A program made the translations under genes and the position numbers. A stretch of DNA of 64,000 bases from Maricurvus nonylphenolicus (GTDB taxonomy: Bacteria; Pseudomonadota; Gammaproteobacteria; Pseudomonadales; Cellvibrionaceae), in NCBI RefSeq assembly GCF_042854845.1, contig NZ_AP031498.1:4402001-4466000 (forward strand). The letters run 5' to 3'. The notes under the pieces were generated by a model, which saw only the letters and a program-made list of their open reading frames with translations, had not been told where the DNA came from and ran no database searches. Positions 44,701 to 53,466 of the stretch are shown piece by piece. Numbering within the stretch: position 1 is the stretch's first letter; each line of letters opens with the position of its first letter.

Positions 44701-45471
44701 TTATTCGATACGCCCTTCGGGAATGAGCAATAAGCCTTGCGGGGTATTATTACGGAAGATGCTGACTTGGTAGACCTGTTCCAGTCGCGATTGGGTCATC
44801 ACCTCTTCAGGCGTGCCCTGGGCCACCAGGCCACCGTCATTAAGTAGCAGGATTTTGTCGCAGAAACGCGCCGCCAGAGTCAGGTCGTGAATCGCCATTA
44901 CGGCACTGCCGCCACGGTTGCAGTGCTGACGAAAAATCTCCATCACCTGAATTTGGTGGTAAGGGTCCAGGGCAGCAATAGGCTCATCGGCCACAAAACA
45001 CTGGGGCTCACCGGCCAGTACCCGGGCGATCAGTACCCGACGCAGTTCGCCGCCCGATAATTGGTCTACCGTGCGACCACAGAGTTCAGCCAATTCCGTT
45101 TGCTTAATCGCGCGGGTGATAGCATTAACGTCCTGCTCTTTCTCCCTCTCCAGCGGTCGGCGCCAGGGGGCACGCCCCAGGCCCACCAAGTGCTCAACCT
45201 GCAAGCTCCAGGCGGGCACTTCCGACTGGGGCAGAAAACCGATTTGTCGGGCACGCTGCTGATGCTCCAGATTCTGTATCGGCTCACCTCGCCACAGCAC
45301 TTCACCCTGCTCGGGTTTATCCAGACAAACCAATGCCCGCAACAAACTACTTTTACCCACACCGTTGGGACCGACCAAACCAACCAACTCGCCATCACTG
45401 ACGCTAAAGCTGATATCGGAGAGCACCCGGAGCTTGCCACGATTGATTGCAATAGAACGTGTCTCCAGCAT
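44701..45471 (-). CDS. btuD: Cobalamin ABC transporter ATP-binding protein
   Basis: 256 aa from the ATG at 45471. Walker A VGPNGVGKSSLLRAL, signature QLSGGELRRVLIARVLAG, Walker B CFVADEPIAALDP and AIHDLTLAARFCDK: a FecE/BtuD-type ATPase for metal-chelate and corrinoid import. It starts 2 nt after the btuC stop. Last gene of btuF-btuC-btuD. Confidence 0.92.
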   Translation of the reverse strand: MLETRSIAINRGKLRVLSDISFSVSDGELVGLVGPNGVGKSSLLRALVCLDKPEQGEVLWRGEPIQNLEHQQRARQIGFLPQSEVPAWSLQVEHLVGLGRAPWRRPLEREKEQDVNAITRAIKQTELAELCGRTVDQLSGGELRRVLIARVLAGEPQCFVADEPIAALDPYHQIQVMEIFRQHCNRGGSAVMAIHDLTLAARFCDKILLLNDGGLVAQGTPEEVMTQSRLEQVYQVSIFRNNTPQGLLLIPEGRIE

Positions 45472-45473
45472 GC

Positions 45474-46463
45474 TTACACCCAACGACTGCGATTTTTAAG
45501 AATCAAATAGAGGAAGAAGGGGCCGCCCAGGAGGGAGGTCACAACGCCCAGTTTCAGCTCTTGATACAAGGGCAGCAAACGCACCAGATTATCGGCAAGC
45601 AAAAGCAAGATGGCTCCGCCCAATGCGCTGGCAATCAGTAGCAGGCCAGGTTTTTGCTGTACCCAGGGGCGCAATAAGTGCGGCACAATCAAACCGACAA
45701 AACCAATACTGCCACTGACCGCGACACTGGCCCCCACGCTTAACGACACACCCAATAGTAAAATGGCTCTATCGCGGTTAACGGCAAAGCCCAACGTACG
45801 CGCCGTGTCCTCACCCAGGCTCAAAGCATCCAGTAAGCGATAGCGGCTGAGCATTAAAGTCCAGCCCAACAATAAACACGGTGCCGCCAGCAGTACATGA
45901 TCACTGGTGCGATTGGCCAGTGAGCCCATCAACCAAAATACAATTTCCTGCATGGCAAAAAGGTTTGGGGCAAAGTTCAGGGCCACGCTGATCAAGGCTC
46001 CCGCCAGGCTGCTGATTGCCACACCGGCCAGTACCAGGGTTAATACACTGGCAGAAATACCCGCCAGCCAGTAAACCGCCAGCAAAGCCAATAAGGCACC
46101 ACTAATGGCCGCTAACGGCAGGGCCCAGAAAAATCCCGTCAGGCCAAAATACAGAATCATTACCGAGCCTAGTGCCGCACCATTGGTCACCCCCATAATG
46201 CCGGGCTCTGCCAGGGGATTACGCAACAGGCCCTGCATCACCGCACCGCTCATGCCCAGCGATGCCCCTACCAGTAATGCCAACAGTGAACGCGGTAAAC
46301 GGATTTCCCAGATCACCATGGCCTCGATAGAGTCACTGCCCTGCATGCCATCCAGTGCAGCCTGCCAGGGGGAAAGACTGACTGGGCCAATATACAAAGA
46401 CAGGACAAAAGCGATAAACGCCCCTAACGCCAACAGCCCCCAAAGTATCCAAATAGGTTTCAT
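45474..46463 (-). CDS. btuC: Cobalamin ABC transporter permease (FecCD/BtuC family)
   Basis: A 329-aa permease with about ten helices. Family motifs are IWEIRLPRSLLALLVGASLGMSGAVMQGLLRNPLAEPGIMGVTNGAALG and SGSIGFVGLIVPHLLRPWV. It pairs with BtuD and the periplasmic BtuF-like protein in one operon (22 bases after the btuF stop). Cobalamin is inferred from the neighbourhood; the family also includes haem and siderophore permeases. Confidence 0.92.
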   Translation of the reverse strand: MKPIWILWGLLALGAFIAFVLSLYIGPVSLSPWQAALDGMQGSDSIEAMVIWEIRLPRSLLALLVGASLGMSGAVMQGLLRNPLAEPGIMGVTNGAALGSVMILYFGLTGFFWALPLAAISGALLALLAVYWLAGISASVLTLVLAGVAISSLAGALISVALNFAPNLFAMQEIVFWLMGSLANRTSDHVLLAAPCLLLGWTLMLSRYRLLDALSLGEDTARTLGFAVNRDRAILLLGVSLSVGASVAVSGSIGFVGLIVPHLLRPWVQQKPGLLLIASALGGAILLLLADNLVRLLPLYQELKLGVVTSLLGGPFFLYLILKNRSRWV

Positions 46464-46485
46464 GTTTAAGTCATTTCAATCCAGA

Positions 46486-47292
46486 TTAAGGTTGCAATGC
46501 CATGGCCTGTGCCAGTTCGCCAGCGTGAATTGCCGGGCACACACTAAGGCCCTCGGGCATGGTTCTTGTGCTAACCCGTTCACGTAATACCGGGTGGGAA
46601 AGGATTTCCTGGGCCATAGAAAAATGACGGCTGGTACCGGTCAACAAAATTTGATCAGGCTTTAATAACAGCAAATCTTCCAGCGATAGCACTTTCCAAC
46701 CCTCGATCCCCAATTCTACCGCAGCGTTTTTCTGTCCCACGGTTTCCAGGATGGTGTGTTCGAGGGTTCTACTGCCAATGGCTTTGCCATTGGGGGAATA
46801 CAACAGGGTTCGCTTGCCGCCCGCACGCTGGACCTGCGCGCGAGCCTCAGCCATTTGTTGCTGTTGGTGCTGCACATAAGCCTGAGCCTCAGCCTCCGCA
46901 TTCACCAAACGGCCAATATGCAAAATAAACTCCCGGCTTTCATCAAGCGTTCGCGGCAATGCTACCGTTTCTACAGTAATACCCAAATGCCGTAAGGTTG
47001 CTACGGCTTGATTGGCGCCGAATTGACCGGCGATAACCACATCCGGCTGTAACTGAACCAGCTCTTCAGCCTGGCCGCGATGGGTTTTCTGCTCGGGAAT
47101 ATGACCTTGGTAGCCGCTGTATTCCGGGTTCAGACTCAAATGGGTTAAACCACTGATGCGCTCTATGGGCAACAAGCGCAGCAACAACTTGTCCACACAC
47201 AGGTTCATGGACACAACACGTTCCGCCCCCATCGCCAGGGACGAATATAACCAGAGGCACAGCAGCCAGTTGGCGGGGCGAAGATACTTCAA
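46486..47292 (-). CDS. btuF: Periplasmic cobalamin-binding protein, BtuF-like
   Basis: 268 aa with a signal peptide (NWLLCLWLYSSLAMGA) and the class III (helical backbone) binding fold: RVVSMNLCVDKLLLRLLP, then ELVQLQPDVVIAGQFG, DLLLLKPDQILLTG. First gene of btuFCD. The order F-C-D next to btuB and a cobalamin riboswitch makes corrinoid the most likely ligand. A possible lipobox is not evident, so it is probably soluble. Confidence 0.88.
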   Translation of the reverse strand: MKYLRPANWLLCLWLYSSLAMGAERVVSMNLCVDKLLLRLLPIERISGLTHLSLNPEYSGYQGHIPEQKTHRGQAEELVQLQPDVVIAGQFGANQAVATLRHLGITVETVALPRTLDESREFILHIGRLVNAEAEAQAYVQHQQQQMAEARAQVQRAGGKRTLLYSPNGKAIGSRTLEHTILETVGQKNAAVELGIEGWKVLSLEDLLLLKPDQILLTGTSRHFSMAQEILSHPVLRERVSTRTMPEGLSVCPAIHAGELAQAMALQP

Positions 47293-47418
47293 ATAAACAA
47301 TTCCGTCATAAACGATGGGGTTTAATTGATCTGGATTATAACCGGGATTGGAGTCTGATGGCCTATAGTTCTAAACTAGGTATATTAAAGGAGTATCCTA
47401 GGCTACACAGAGAACCCT

Positions 47419-47781
47419 ATGAGTATTGAAGAACGCCGTCGCTTTAGCCGCGTAAGTTTTCATGCGACGACCCACATCAGCCAAGGCAACAACCAGTGTC
47501 AGGCAGAACTTTGTGACATTTCGCTAAAAGGTGTTTTGTTAACGCCGTCCAGTGAGTGCACGCTAGACCCTACAGACTTGATCACCGTGTCGATTCGACT
47601 GGCCGATGATGCAGAGATAGTTATGCAAACCCGCCAAGCTCGCCATGATGGCGAAACACTGGGGCTTATCTGTGAATCGATTGATGTGGAGAGTATCAGC
47701 CATTTACGCCGCCTGATCGAACTGAACCTGGGGGACCCCAATGCCTCTGAGCGCGAGCTTTCTGAGCTGATGGGAGACTAA
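47419..47781 (+). CDS. PilZ domain protein
   Basis: A single-domain c-di-GMP receptor candidate of 120 aa. The two binding motifs are present: ERRRFSRVSF (RxxxR at residues 6-10) and DISLKGVLL (D/NxSxxG at about 37-44). There are no other domains. It is followed 114 bases later by a second PilZ gene of similar design, probably an old duplication. In Pseudomonas a single-domain PilZ gene also lies next to radA. Confidence 0.92.
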   Translation: MSIEERRRFSRVSFHATTHISQGNNQCQAELCDISLKGVLLTPSSECTLDPTDLITVSIRLADDAEIVMQTRQARHDGETLGLICESIDVESISHLRRLIELNLGDPNASERELSELMGD

Positions 47782-47895
47782 ACTCTGCGTTTCTCAACTA
47801 CACTATATGCAAGTATGATGTAACGATGTAAAGGCCAGTGTGATGAGCCCAACCGCTGTAAAAGATGCAAGAAATAACGCAAGGAGAGCACAAAG

Positions 47896-48279
47896 ATGAG
47901 CCCCCAAGGCCGGGAACGCCGTTATTTTCCCCGCGTAAATTATCGCGCTTACGCAACGCTCACCACGACGAGTAAGCGCTACCCTGTGCATATCATGGAT
48001 CTGTCATTTAACGGTGCTCTGGCAGCCCTGATTCACAAACACCAGCTCGCGGATGGCGAAGAGATTATCCTTACCATTGAGCTGGAAGAGGGCCCACCCA
48101 TCAAGATGCAGGGACACCTATCCCATCAACAGGAACACTTCCTGGGTATTGAATGCCGGGCCACCGGTATTGATAACCAAGCCCGACTGCGCGAACTACT
48201 TAACCAGAACATGGATAATGACCAAGGCCTTGAACGCAGCCTGGACAGCATGATGGAACGCCACAACTCCCCCTCATAA
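47896..48279 (+). CDS. PilZ domain protein, second copy
   Basis: 127 aa with GRERRYFPRVNY (RxxxR-type) and MDLSFNGALAAL (DxSxxG), then a barrel ending in FLGIECRATGIDNQARLRELL. Both c-di-GMP motifs are intact. The C-terminal helix (LNQNMDNDQGLERSLDSMM) resembles that of the preceding PilZ protein (LNLGDPNASERELSELM), supporting tandem duplication. The AAGGAGAG ribosome-binding site is good. Confidence 0.92.
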   Translation: MSPQGRERRYFPRVNYRAYATLTTTSKRYPVHIMDLSFNGALAALIHKHQLADGEEIILTIELEEGPPIKMQGHLSHQQEHFLGIECRATGIDNQARLRELLNQNMDNDQGLERSLDSMMERHNSPS

Positions 48280-48307
48280 CCCAGACCTTCCCATCCTGTT
48301 CAGAATT

Positions 48308-48865
48308 CTAACCAGTGGGGCTGGTTCTTTGATAACGGCGCCAGGCCTGTACGCGCTGCATAGCCGCTGGCGAATGACGATAGACTTGCCAGGTCGACGT
48401 CAAAAACTCCGCATCTCCCGACTCCAGATTAAAGCGATACACCGGCAACAGATCTGAGCGAGCCTCCACCGGCTTTAGGGTCTGATCAAAATTATCCAAC
48501 ACCCAATAGCGCTCCTGCTCTTCGTATAACAACACCATATGGGCGGCATAATCTTCAGTGCGTTTCACATACACCAGGGAGAGCTGCTGGGGAGCAATCC
48601 CCTGACGAGTTAGCTGGTGGTATTTGGCCAGGACAAAATCTTCACAGTCCCCCTCACCACGCTGATAAAACTCCTGCGGCGAAGCCCAGTAATCACGCTG
48701 GCCCCATACCTGTTGATCACTGGCATAGGCCAACTGATTGACCTGGCGATTGACAGACTCAACCAAACTCAGCTGCCCTACTGGCTGAGCAGCCCACAGG
48801 GCCTGACAAAACAGCAGCACAAAACTCCCCTGCAAGCTCAACAAGAGCTTGAATAGCCATCGCAT
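48308..48865 (-). CDS. LapG-like periplasmic cysteine protease (BTLCP family)
   Basis: 185 aa with a signal peptide (LFKLLLSLQGSFVLLFCQALWA). The catalytic triad of bacterial transglutaminase-like cysteine proteinases is visible: C74 in GEGDCEDF, H109 in AAHMVLLY and D124 in WVLDNFD. LapG cuts the large adhesin LapA from the cell surface when c-di-GMP is low and the receptor LapD releases it. No lapD or adhesin gene is in the window. The stop lies 28 bases from the second PilZ stop (convergent). Confidence 0.88.
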   Translation of the reverse strand: MRWLFKLLLSLQGSFVLLFCQALWAAQPVGQLSLVESVNRQVNQLAYASDQQVWGQRDYWASPQEFYQRGEGDCEDFVLAKYHQLTRQGIAPQQLSLVYVKRTEDYAAHMVLLYEEQERYWVLDNFDQTLKPVEARSDLLPVYRFNLESGDAEFLTSTWQVYRHSPAAMQRVQAWRRYQRTSPTG

Positions 48866-49018
48866 CTACAGGTATCCCCCAGGTGGTAAACGTCGACCCG
48901 AGCTGTTGTTATGGTTAATTCAGGCTACGCCTGTGCTCAGGTGCTCACGTTAAAAACGAATCGATCAAAAGTCAGGCTATCACGAATGGATAACCTGTGA
49001 ATGGAGCCAAGTCTCAGT

Positions 49019-50389
49019 TTATAAAGCTGCCAGTGCCTCAGACAGAGATTTGACCTTTACCAGCTCCAGCCCGGGAATTGTCTCTGTAGGCGCATTGGCG
49101 ACAGGCACAATAGCTTTCTTAAAGCCGTGCTTGGCCGCCTCACGCAAGCGCTCCTGGCCGCTGGGCACCGGGCGTATCTCACCGGAAAGCCCCACCTCGC
49201 CGAAGACCATTAACTCACGGGGTAGTGGTTGGTCGCGCAAGCTGGAAACGATAGCCAGCAACAGTGCCAGATCGGCACTGGTTTCCACCACCTTCACGCC
49301 GCCTACTACATTCACAAACACATCCTGATCACCTACCATCAGCCCGCCATGGCGGTGCAGCACCGCCAGCAGCATATTCAGCCGGTTCTGATCCAGCCCC
49401 ACAGCGACTCGGCGCGGATTCCCCAGATGACTGTCATCCACCAGAGCCTGAATCTCTACCAACAGCGGTCGGGTGCCTTCCCACACCACCATCACCACAG
49501 ATCCCGAAGAGACTTCGTCGGCACGCTGCAGGAAAATAGCCGAAGGATTGGATACCTCTTTCAGCCCCTGCTCGGTCATGGCAAACACCCCCAGCTCGTT
49601 CACCGCACCAAAGCGGTTTTTACTGCCACGCAGAGTGCGGAAGCGGGAATCGTGGGAGCCTTCGAGCAAGATAGAGCAGTCGATCATATGCTCCAGCACC
49701 TTGGGCCCGGCAAGACTGCCGTCTTTGGTGACATGGCCCACCAGAATCAATACGGTGCCGGTTTGTTTGGCAAAACGGGTCAGATAGGCCGCACTTTCAC
49801 GCACCTGGGATACCGAGCCAGGCGCCGAGGAAATATCGGCCATATGCATAACCTGAATGGAATCTACCACCATCACCTTGGGCTGGAATTGCTGAGCGGC
49901 GGTAACAATATTCTCGACACTGGTCTCCGACAGCATCTTCAGCTGATCGTTAGGCAAGCCCAAACGCTGGCCGCGCATGGCAACCTGCTGCAGGGATTCC
50001 TCACCGGTCACATAGAGAGCGTTCATATCACGGGCTAGAAAGCACATGGTCTGCAACAGTAGTGTGGACTTACCTGCACCAGGGTGACCACCAATTAGCA
50101 CCACGGAACCTGGCACCAGACCGCCACCTAACACCCGATCGAACTCCTTAGCACCGGAGGAAAAGCGCGGCAGCGCCTGCAGATCAATCTCAGAGAGGCT
50201 TTGTAACTTGGCCGCACCTTTGGCATCACCAGCATAACCCTGGAAACGCTCGGTACGGTTGGAGGGCGTGGGCCCCAGGCGGACTTCGCTCAAGCTGTTC
50301 CAGGCACCACACTCGCTACACTGGCCCTGCCACTTGGCCGAATCGGCCCCACACTCATTACAGACATAGGCCGTCTTTTGCTTGGCCAT
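49019..50389 (-). CDS. radA: DNA repair protein RadA
   Basis: 456 aa from the ATG at 50389. A RecA-like branch-migration ATPase/helicase in recombination. N-terminal zinc finger C10-x2-C13...C24-x2-C27 (YVCNECGADSAKWQGQCSECG), Walker A GGHPGAGKSTLLL, the RadA-specific KNRFG motif (RGSKNRFGAVNELG) and a C-terminal Lon-like domain (GLSGEIRPVPSGQERL). Normal length. The upstream TTG-started extension is not needed. Confidence 0.97.
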   Translation of the reverse strand: MAKQKTAYVCNECGADSAKWQGQCSECGAWNSLSEVRLGPTPSNRTERFQGYAGDAKGAAKLQSLSEIDLQALPRFSSGAKEFDRVLGGGLVPGSVVLIGGHPGAGKSTLLLQTMCFLARDMNALYVTGEESLQQVAMRGQRLGLPNDQLKMLSETSVENIVTAAQQFQPKVMVVDSIQVMHMADISSAPGSVSQVRESAAYLTRFAKQTGTVLILVGHVTKDGSLAGPKVLEHMIDCSILLEGSHDSRFRTLRGSKNRFGAVNELGVFAMTEQGLKEVSNPSAIFLQRADEVSSGSVVMVVWEGTRPLLVEIQALVDDSHLGNPRRVAVGLDQNRLNMLLAVLHRHGGLMVGDQDVFVNVVGGVKVVETSADLALLLAIVSSLRDQPLPRELMVFGEVGLSGEIRPVPSGQERLREAAKHGFKKAIVPVANAPTETIPGLELVKVKSLSEALAAL

Positions 50390-50430
50390 AGCTCCCCACC
50401 CCAAAAAGTAAAAGTTAGGGGGATTCTACC

Positions 50431-51249
50431 TTAACGATCATACTGACGCAGGTTATTGGTTTTGATCATCGAGCGCAGCTCTTCGATATAGGCCTCACCC
50501 CTGGCCGAATACTGAGCCAGCCCTCCCACAATCACATCACCACGTAAACTCACACCTTGAGTCCTGAGCTCGGCGCGCAAACGGCGCACATCGGCGTAGG
50601 CAGGATGACTGTTGATATTACGGAAGTAAGCACTTACCGCATCCTGTGGAGTCGCAAACTTGGCCACTTCATGGCGAGCACCTTCCGCACGCCGCTTGGG
50701 CACCAGACCGCAACCGCGGGTAAAACACCACTGGCCAAAAAAGTTATTGGCCTGACGGGCAAAACGCGACGTCCCCCAGGCAGACTCCATCGCCGCCTGG
50801 GCCATCACCATCGAAGCTGGCAAACCATCGATTTTTAGCAACAGCTGATCAATGCGTTCCAACGTCCCTATGCCTTGACCATTCTGGCGATACTGCAACG
50901 ACAGGCTATCGACAAAGGCTTTTTGTTTTACGTTTAACTTGTTGGCCACTAAAAAGCTGGTTCGCGTGCGCTTTAGCTCCTCTCGCACCTTGGCAAGCTT
51001 ATCGTTCTCAGCATTAATCAACGGCAGCAAAAAACCCAGAAAGGCTTTCTTCCTAGCCGGAATATGAGTAATAGCGGCAAAGTCCTGCACCCCGGTGGGT
51101 GCCACCACGGGTTTGGGTGGAGGTGTGTAGTAAGGGTGTTCTGCCAAATAAAAGGTCAGCCCCAACAAGCCCAAACCATAGGCTAAAAACAGTAAACCGA
51201 AAAAGGGGTAACCCGAATTATCCCGGGTAGCAGAATCGCGTGGTGACAT
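50431..51249 (-). CDS. Membrane-anchored glucosaminidase-domain protein (Bax-like)
   Basis: 272 aa. N-terminal anchor at about 14-36 (YPFFGLLFLAYGLGLLGLTFYLA), a proline-rich linker, a helical region with a possible coiled coil (residues 80-105), then the glucosaminidase domain: LPASMVMAQAAMESAWGTSRFARQANNFFGQW, in which the Glu of AAMESAWG is the likely acid. Members cleave N-acetylglucosamine bonds in peptidoglycan. On the same strand as radA, 41 bases upstream. Confidence 0.88.
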   Translation of the reverse strand: MSPRDSATRDNSGYPFFGLLFLAYGLGLLGLTFYLAEHPYYTPPPKPVVAPTGVQDFAAITHIPARKKAFLGFLLPLINAENDKLAKVREELKRTRTSFLVANKLNVKQKAFVDSLSLQYRQNGQGIGTLERIDQLLLKIDGLPASMVMAQAAMESAWGTSRFARQANNFFGQWCFTRGCGLVPKRRAEGARHEVAKFATPQDAVSAYFRNINSHPAYADVRRLRAELRTQGVSLRGDVIVGGLAQYSARGEAYIEELRSMIKTNNLRQYDR

Positions 51250-51336
51250 AAAATTGTGTGAGTTATGAAAAGGGGGCGTACTCTACTTGAGTCTAGTAGA
51301 TCAGACTGCTTGAGGGATCACAGTAATACGAAAATA

Positions 51337-52023
51337 TTACAGTCCCATCTCCTCACGCAGCTTGGCCATGCGCTTGGCATTCTCTTCTTTACTGAGCGGC
51401 GTCTCGGTAGACTCCGGCAATGCCAACACCTCTGGCGCTGGTAACTGCTCACCAGCCAACACCCGCTCACAGATAGACTCATAGCAGGTTTTGAAGATAG
51501 GAAAAGTATCGCGTTCAGAGTTGTTAGCCAGAAAGAACCAATCGGCCTCACGCCCGGCGTGATAAACCGCCGGATGGCTCCAATGGTGCTCGGCCTTCGG
51601 ACTCGGCGCCTGGCAGGCTTCGATATAGGCCGCGTGGACATCGGGCAGGCCATGGCTACCGGGAGCCCCCTGGCAACACTGAATCATCTTGTGCACGGTA
51701 GGGAGATATTCACAGGTCTCGATAGCAGTTTTAGCCCCCTTGAGAATCACATCCGGGGTAAAACGCGACAGAGATTCCAACCACAGCTTTTTCGCCGTAT
51801 TCAGCAACTCCGTCTTGCCAAACGCAGCGTGAAACTGATTGTGGTAATTGACACGAAATAGTGCAAACACCTGATTGATGGCATCAATATGCTCAGAAGT
51901 GACCTGCTGCTTGCTTTGCTGACCGGACTGCGAATCAGAGCGCCCAGCTTCTGTCTGTGAGGTCTTCGGCGAGCGTGCGATCTTTTGTTCGACCTGATTG
52001 AGTAGCTGCTTGCTGTCCTGCAT
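51337..52023 (-). CDS. Lambda replication protein P-like (helicase loader-like) protein
   Basis: 228 aa. The middle part (about 45-130: INQVFALFRVNYHNQFHAAFG, LWLESLSRFTPDVILKGAKTAIETCEYLPTVHKMIQCC) is the replication protein P family, whose lambda member delivers the host DnaB helicase to the origin. The ends are polar and probably flexible. It is the second gene of a pair with a DnaT-domain protein and overlaps it by 89 nt. No other phage genes are near, so a domesticated chromosomal role is likely. Confidence 0.75.
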   Translation of the reverse strand: MQDSKQLLNQVEQKIARSPKTSQTEAGRSDSQSGQQSKQQVTSEHIDAINQVFALFRVNYHNQFHAAFGKTELLNTAKKLWLESLSRFTPDVILKGAKTAIETCEYLPTVHKMIQCCQGAPGSHGLPDVHAAYIEACQAPSPKAEHHWSHPAVYHAGREADWFFLANNSERDTFPIFKTCYESICERVLAGEQLPAPEVLALPESTETPLSKEENAKRMAKLREEMGL

Positions 52024-53203
52024 AGTGATTACCTTGAGATGAACCTAACGCATGGCGCTGGGCCCAATAGCGTTTTACGTGTTGCAAAAATTTGGTGTTC
52101 CAGGAGTTATGCACCTGGTTGCTATCGCGCCAAAATATCACAAATTCCGGCACCAGACTCTGCGCATAGGCCACATCGATATTGGCCAAACGCAAGACAT
52201 CGTAGACATCATCACCGGGTTGCCAGGTTTCCGGGATCCGACGCGGCTCGGTATCATGCTCCAACGCCGAACTGTAACGCGCCCACTGACGCCGTACATG
52301 CTGAATAAACTTACTGTTCCAGGTCCGCGAGACATCGCCACGCTCGCGCCAAAACAACACAAACTCTGGAATCGCATCTTCCACAAACTGTGGGTTGATG
52401 GCCGCATGAGTGGTCAGCACTTCCATTGCATCCGGGCTCGGACGCCAACTGGCCGTCATCGCAGTGTCTTGCTCGCGGCTGGCGGTAAAATTCTCATGCT
52501 CACGCCATTTGCGTAATACCTGCTGCTGAAACTTCGCTCCCCAGGAACGATGACTCTCGCCGCTTTCACGCCAGAAAGTTACAAACTCCGGTAACTGATC
52601 GCGAACAAACTGCTCGGGAATATTGTGCTGGGCAATATGGGCCAGAGTTTCGGCTGAAGGCTGCCAATTCGGCGGCATCACCGTGGCGCCACGAGCAATG
52701 GGTTGCTGCGCCAACCTATGGGTGCCATTGCTCTGCATGACCTGTCCCTGAACAGCGTGCCCCTGAACCGCTTGCCCCTGTACCACTTGCTTCTGAACAA
52801 CCTGCCCCTGGTGGCCATTTACCCCAGCCTGTGGTGGGTTAACGATCGGAATTCCACGTGACGTTTGCGGCTGCGCAACCGGTGCGGCCGCAGGCTGCTG
52901 CTCATTAAAACCAAATACCAGCTGGCGGCTCTGACAAAACGGCGCCGACTGCAACAGGATAATGCCCTTGGCGCGCAGGCTTTGACTGATACGCTGTACA
53001 TCGTGATCCGTCCAAAACGGCATCTTCGCCGCCACACCCGCTTCATCCAGCACATACCAGTTAATGCCCTGGCGCCACTGGGGTTCACGGTGCTCTGTCA
53101 GCTCACTGAGCAGCGTCAACAGGGTCGCCTCTTCGAGGCCAATGGTGGCCGCCAAGGAAGGAGATATTTGCAGAGGACGTTCAGGAATCAGGGAGCTGGT
53201 CAT
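51935..53203 (-). CDS. Protein with three DnaT-type ssDNA-binding domains and N-terminal winged helix
   Basis: 422 aa from the ATG at 53203. Residues 10-100 look like a winged-helix or DnaD/lambda O-like N-domain (ATIGLEEATLLTLLSEL, ISQSLRAKGIILLQ). A Q/V/G-rich linker (130-160) has hexapeptide-like repeats. Then come three copies of a DnaT C-terminal-type domain at 179-235, 252-309 and 326-381. Each has W-x-P at the start, PEFVxFWR in the middle and a final W-x-x-K/SKFxQHV-RxW motif. E. coli DnaT has one. It is presumably a primosome or helicase-loading partner of the P-like protein downstream. Confidence 0.78.
   Translation of the reverse strand: MTSSLIPERPLQISPSLAATIGLEEATLLTLLSELTEHREPQWRQGINWYVLDEAGVAAKMPFWTDHDVQRISQSLRAKGIILLQSAPFCQSRQLVFGFNEQQPAAAPVAQPQTSRGIPIVNPPQAGVNGHQGQVVQKQVVQGQAVQGHAVQGQVMQSNGTHRLAQQPIARGATVMPPNWQPSAETLAHIAQHNIPEQFVRDQLPEFVTFWRESGESHRSWGAKFQQQVLRKWREHENFTASREQDTAMTASWRPSPDAMEVLTTHAAINPQFVEDAIPEFVLFWRERGDVSRTWNSKFIQHVRRQWARYSSALEHDTEPRRIPETWQPGDDVYDVLRLANIDVAYAQSLVPEFVIFWRDSNQVHNSWNTKFLQHVKRYWAQRHALGSSQGNHYAGQQAATQSGRTKDRTLAEDLTDRSWAL
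52730..52812 (-). repeat. Short tandem repeat in the linker of the DnaT-domain gene
   Basis: About four 18-nt imperfect units on the minus strand, encoding repeats of the type QVVQGQ / AVQGHA / VQGQVM. They lie between the N-domain and the first DnaT-type domain and probably vary in number between strains. Confidence 0.7.
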
Positions 53204-53275
53204 GGTGCACACTCTACCATTTTTTAGCCTACTCACGGAATAGAAGCAACACACTATCAACATTGCACAAGGCGA

Positions 53276-53435
53276 GGAGACAGCCGGTGCAGCTGCTCGC
53301 AGCAATCAGCCCATGCTTAAGCGGCCGGGAAAAGTCAGAGTAGTCGCTGAGGCTGTTTGAGTACAACGAGTTTCCGAAGCGCTGAGTTTTCCCGGCCGCT
53401 TATGGGCGCGAAGAGCAGCTGTACCGGCTGTCTCC
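53276..53435. repeat. Long nested hairpin element D
   Basis: Outer arms of 23 nt (53276-53298 and 53413-53435, 22/23 pairing) begin GGAGACAGCCGG. Inner arms of 16 nt (53318-53333 and 53387-53402) pair perfectly (TAAGCGGCCGGGAAAA). The 53-nt loop contains GAGGCTGTTTGAG and CGAGTTTCCG. The layout is the same as elements A-C but the core sequence differs. It fills the gap between two minus-strand genes. Confidence 0.92.
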
Positions 53436-53466
53436 GGATTTATATCCCCATCACTCCTACAAAAAA

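Noticed and set aside
51337..53203. Reading the lambda P-like/DnaT-like pair as a prophage remnant
   Set aside because: No integrase, structural, lysis or regulatory phage genes flank it and the neighbours are ordinary chromosomal genes.
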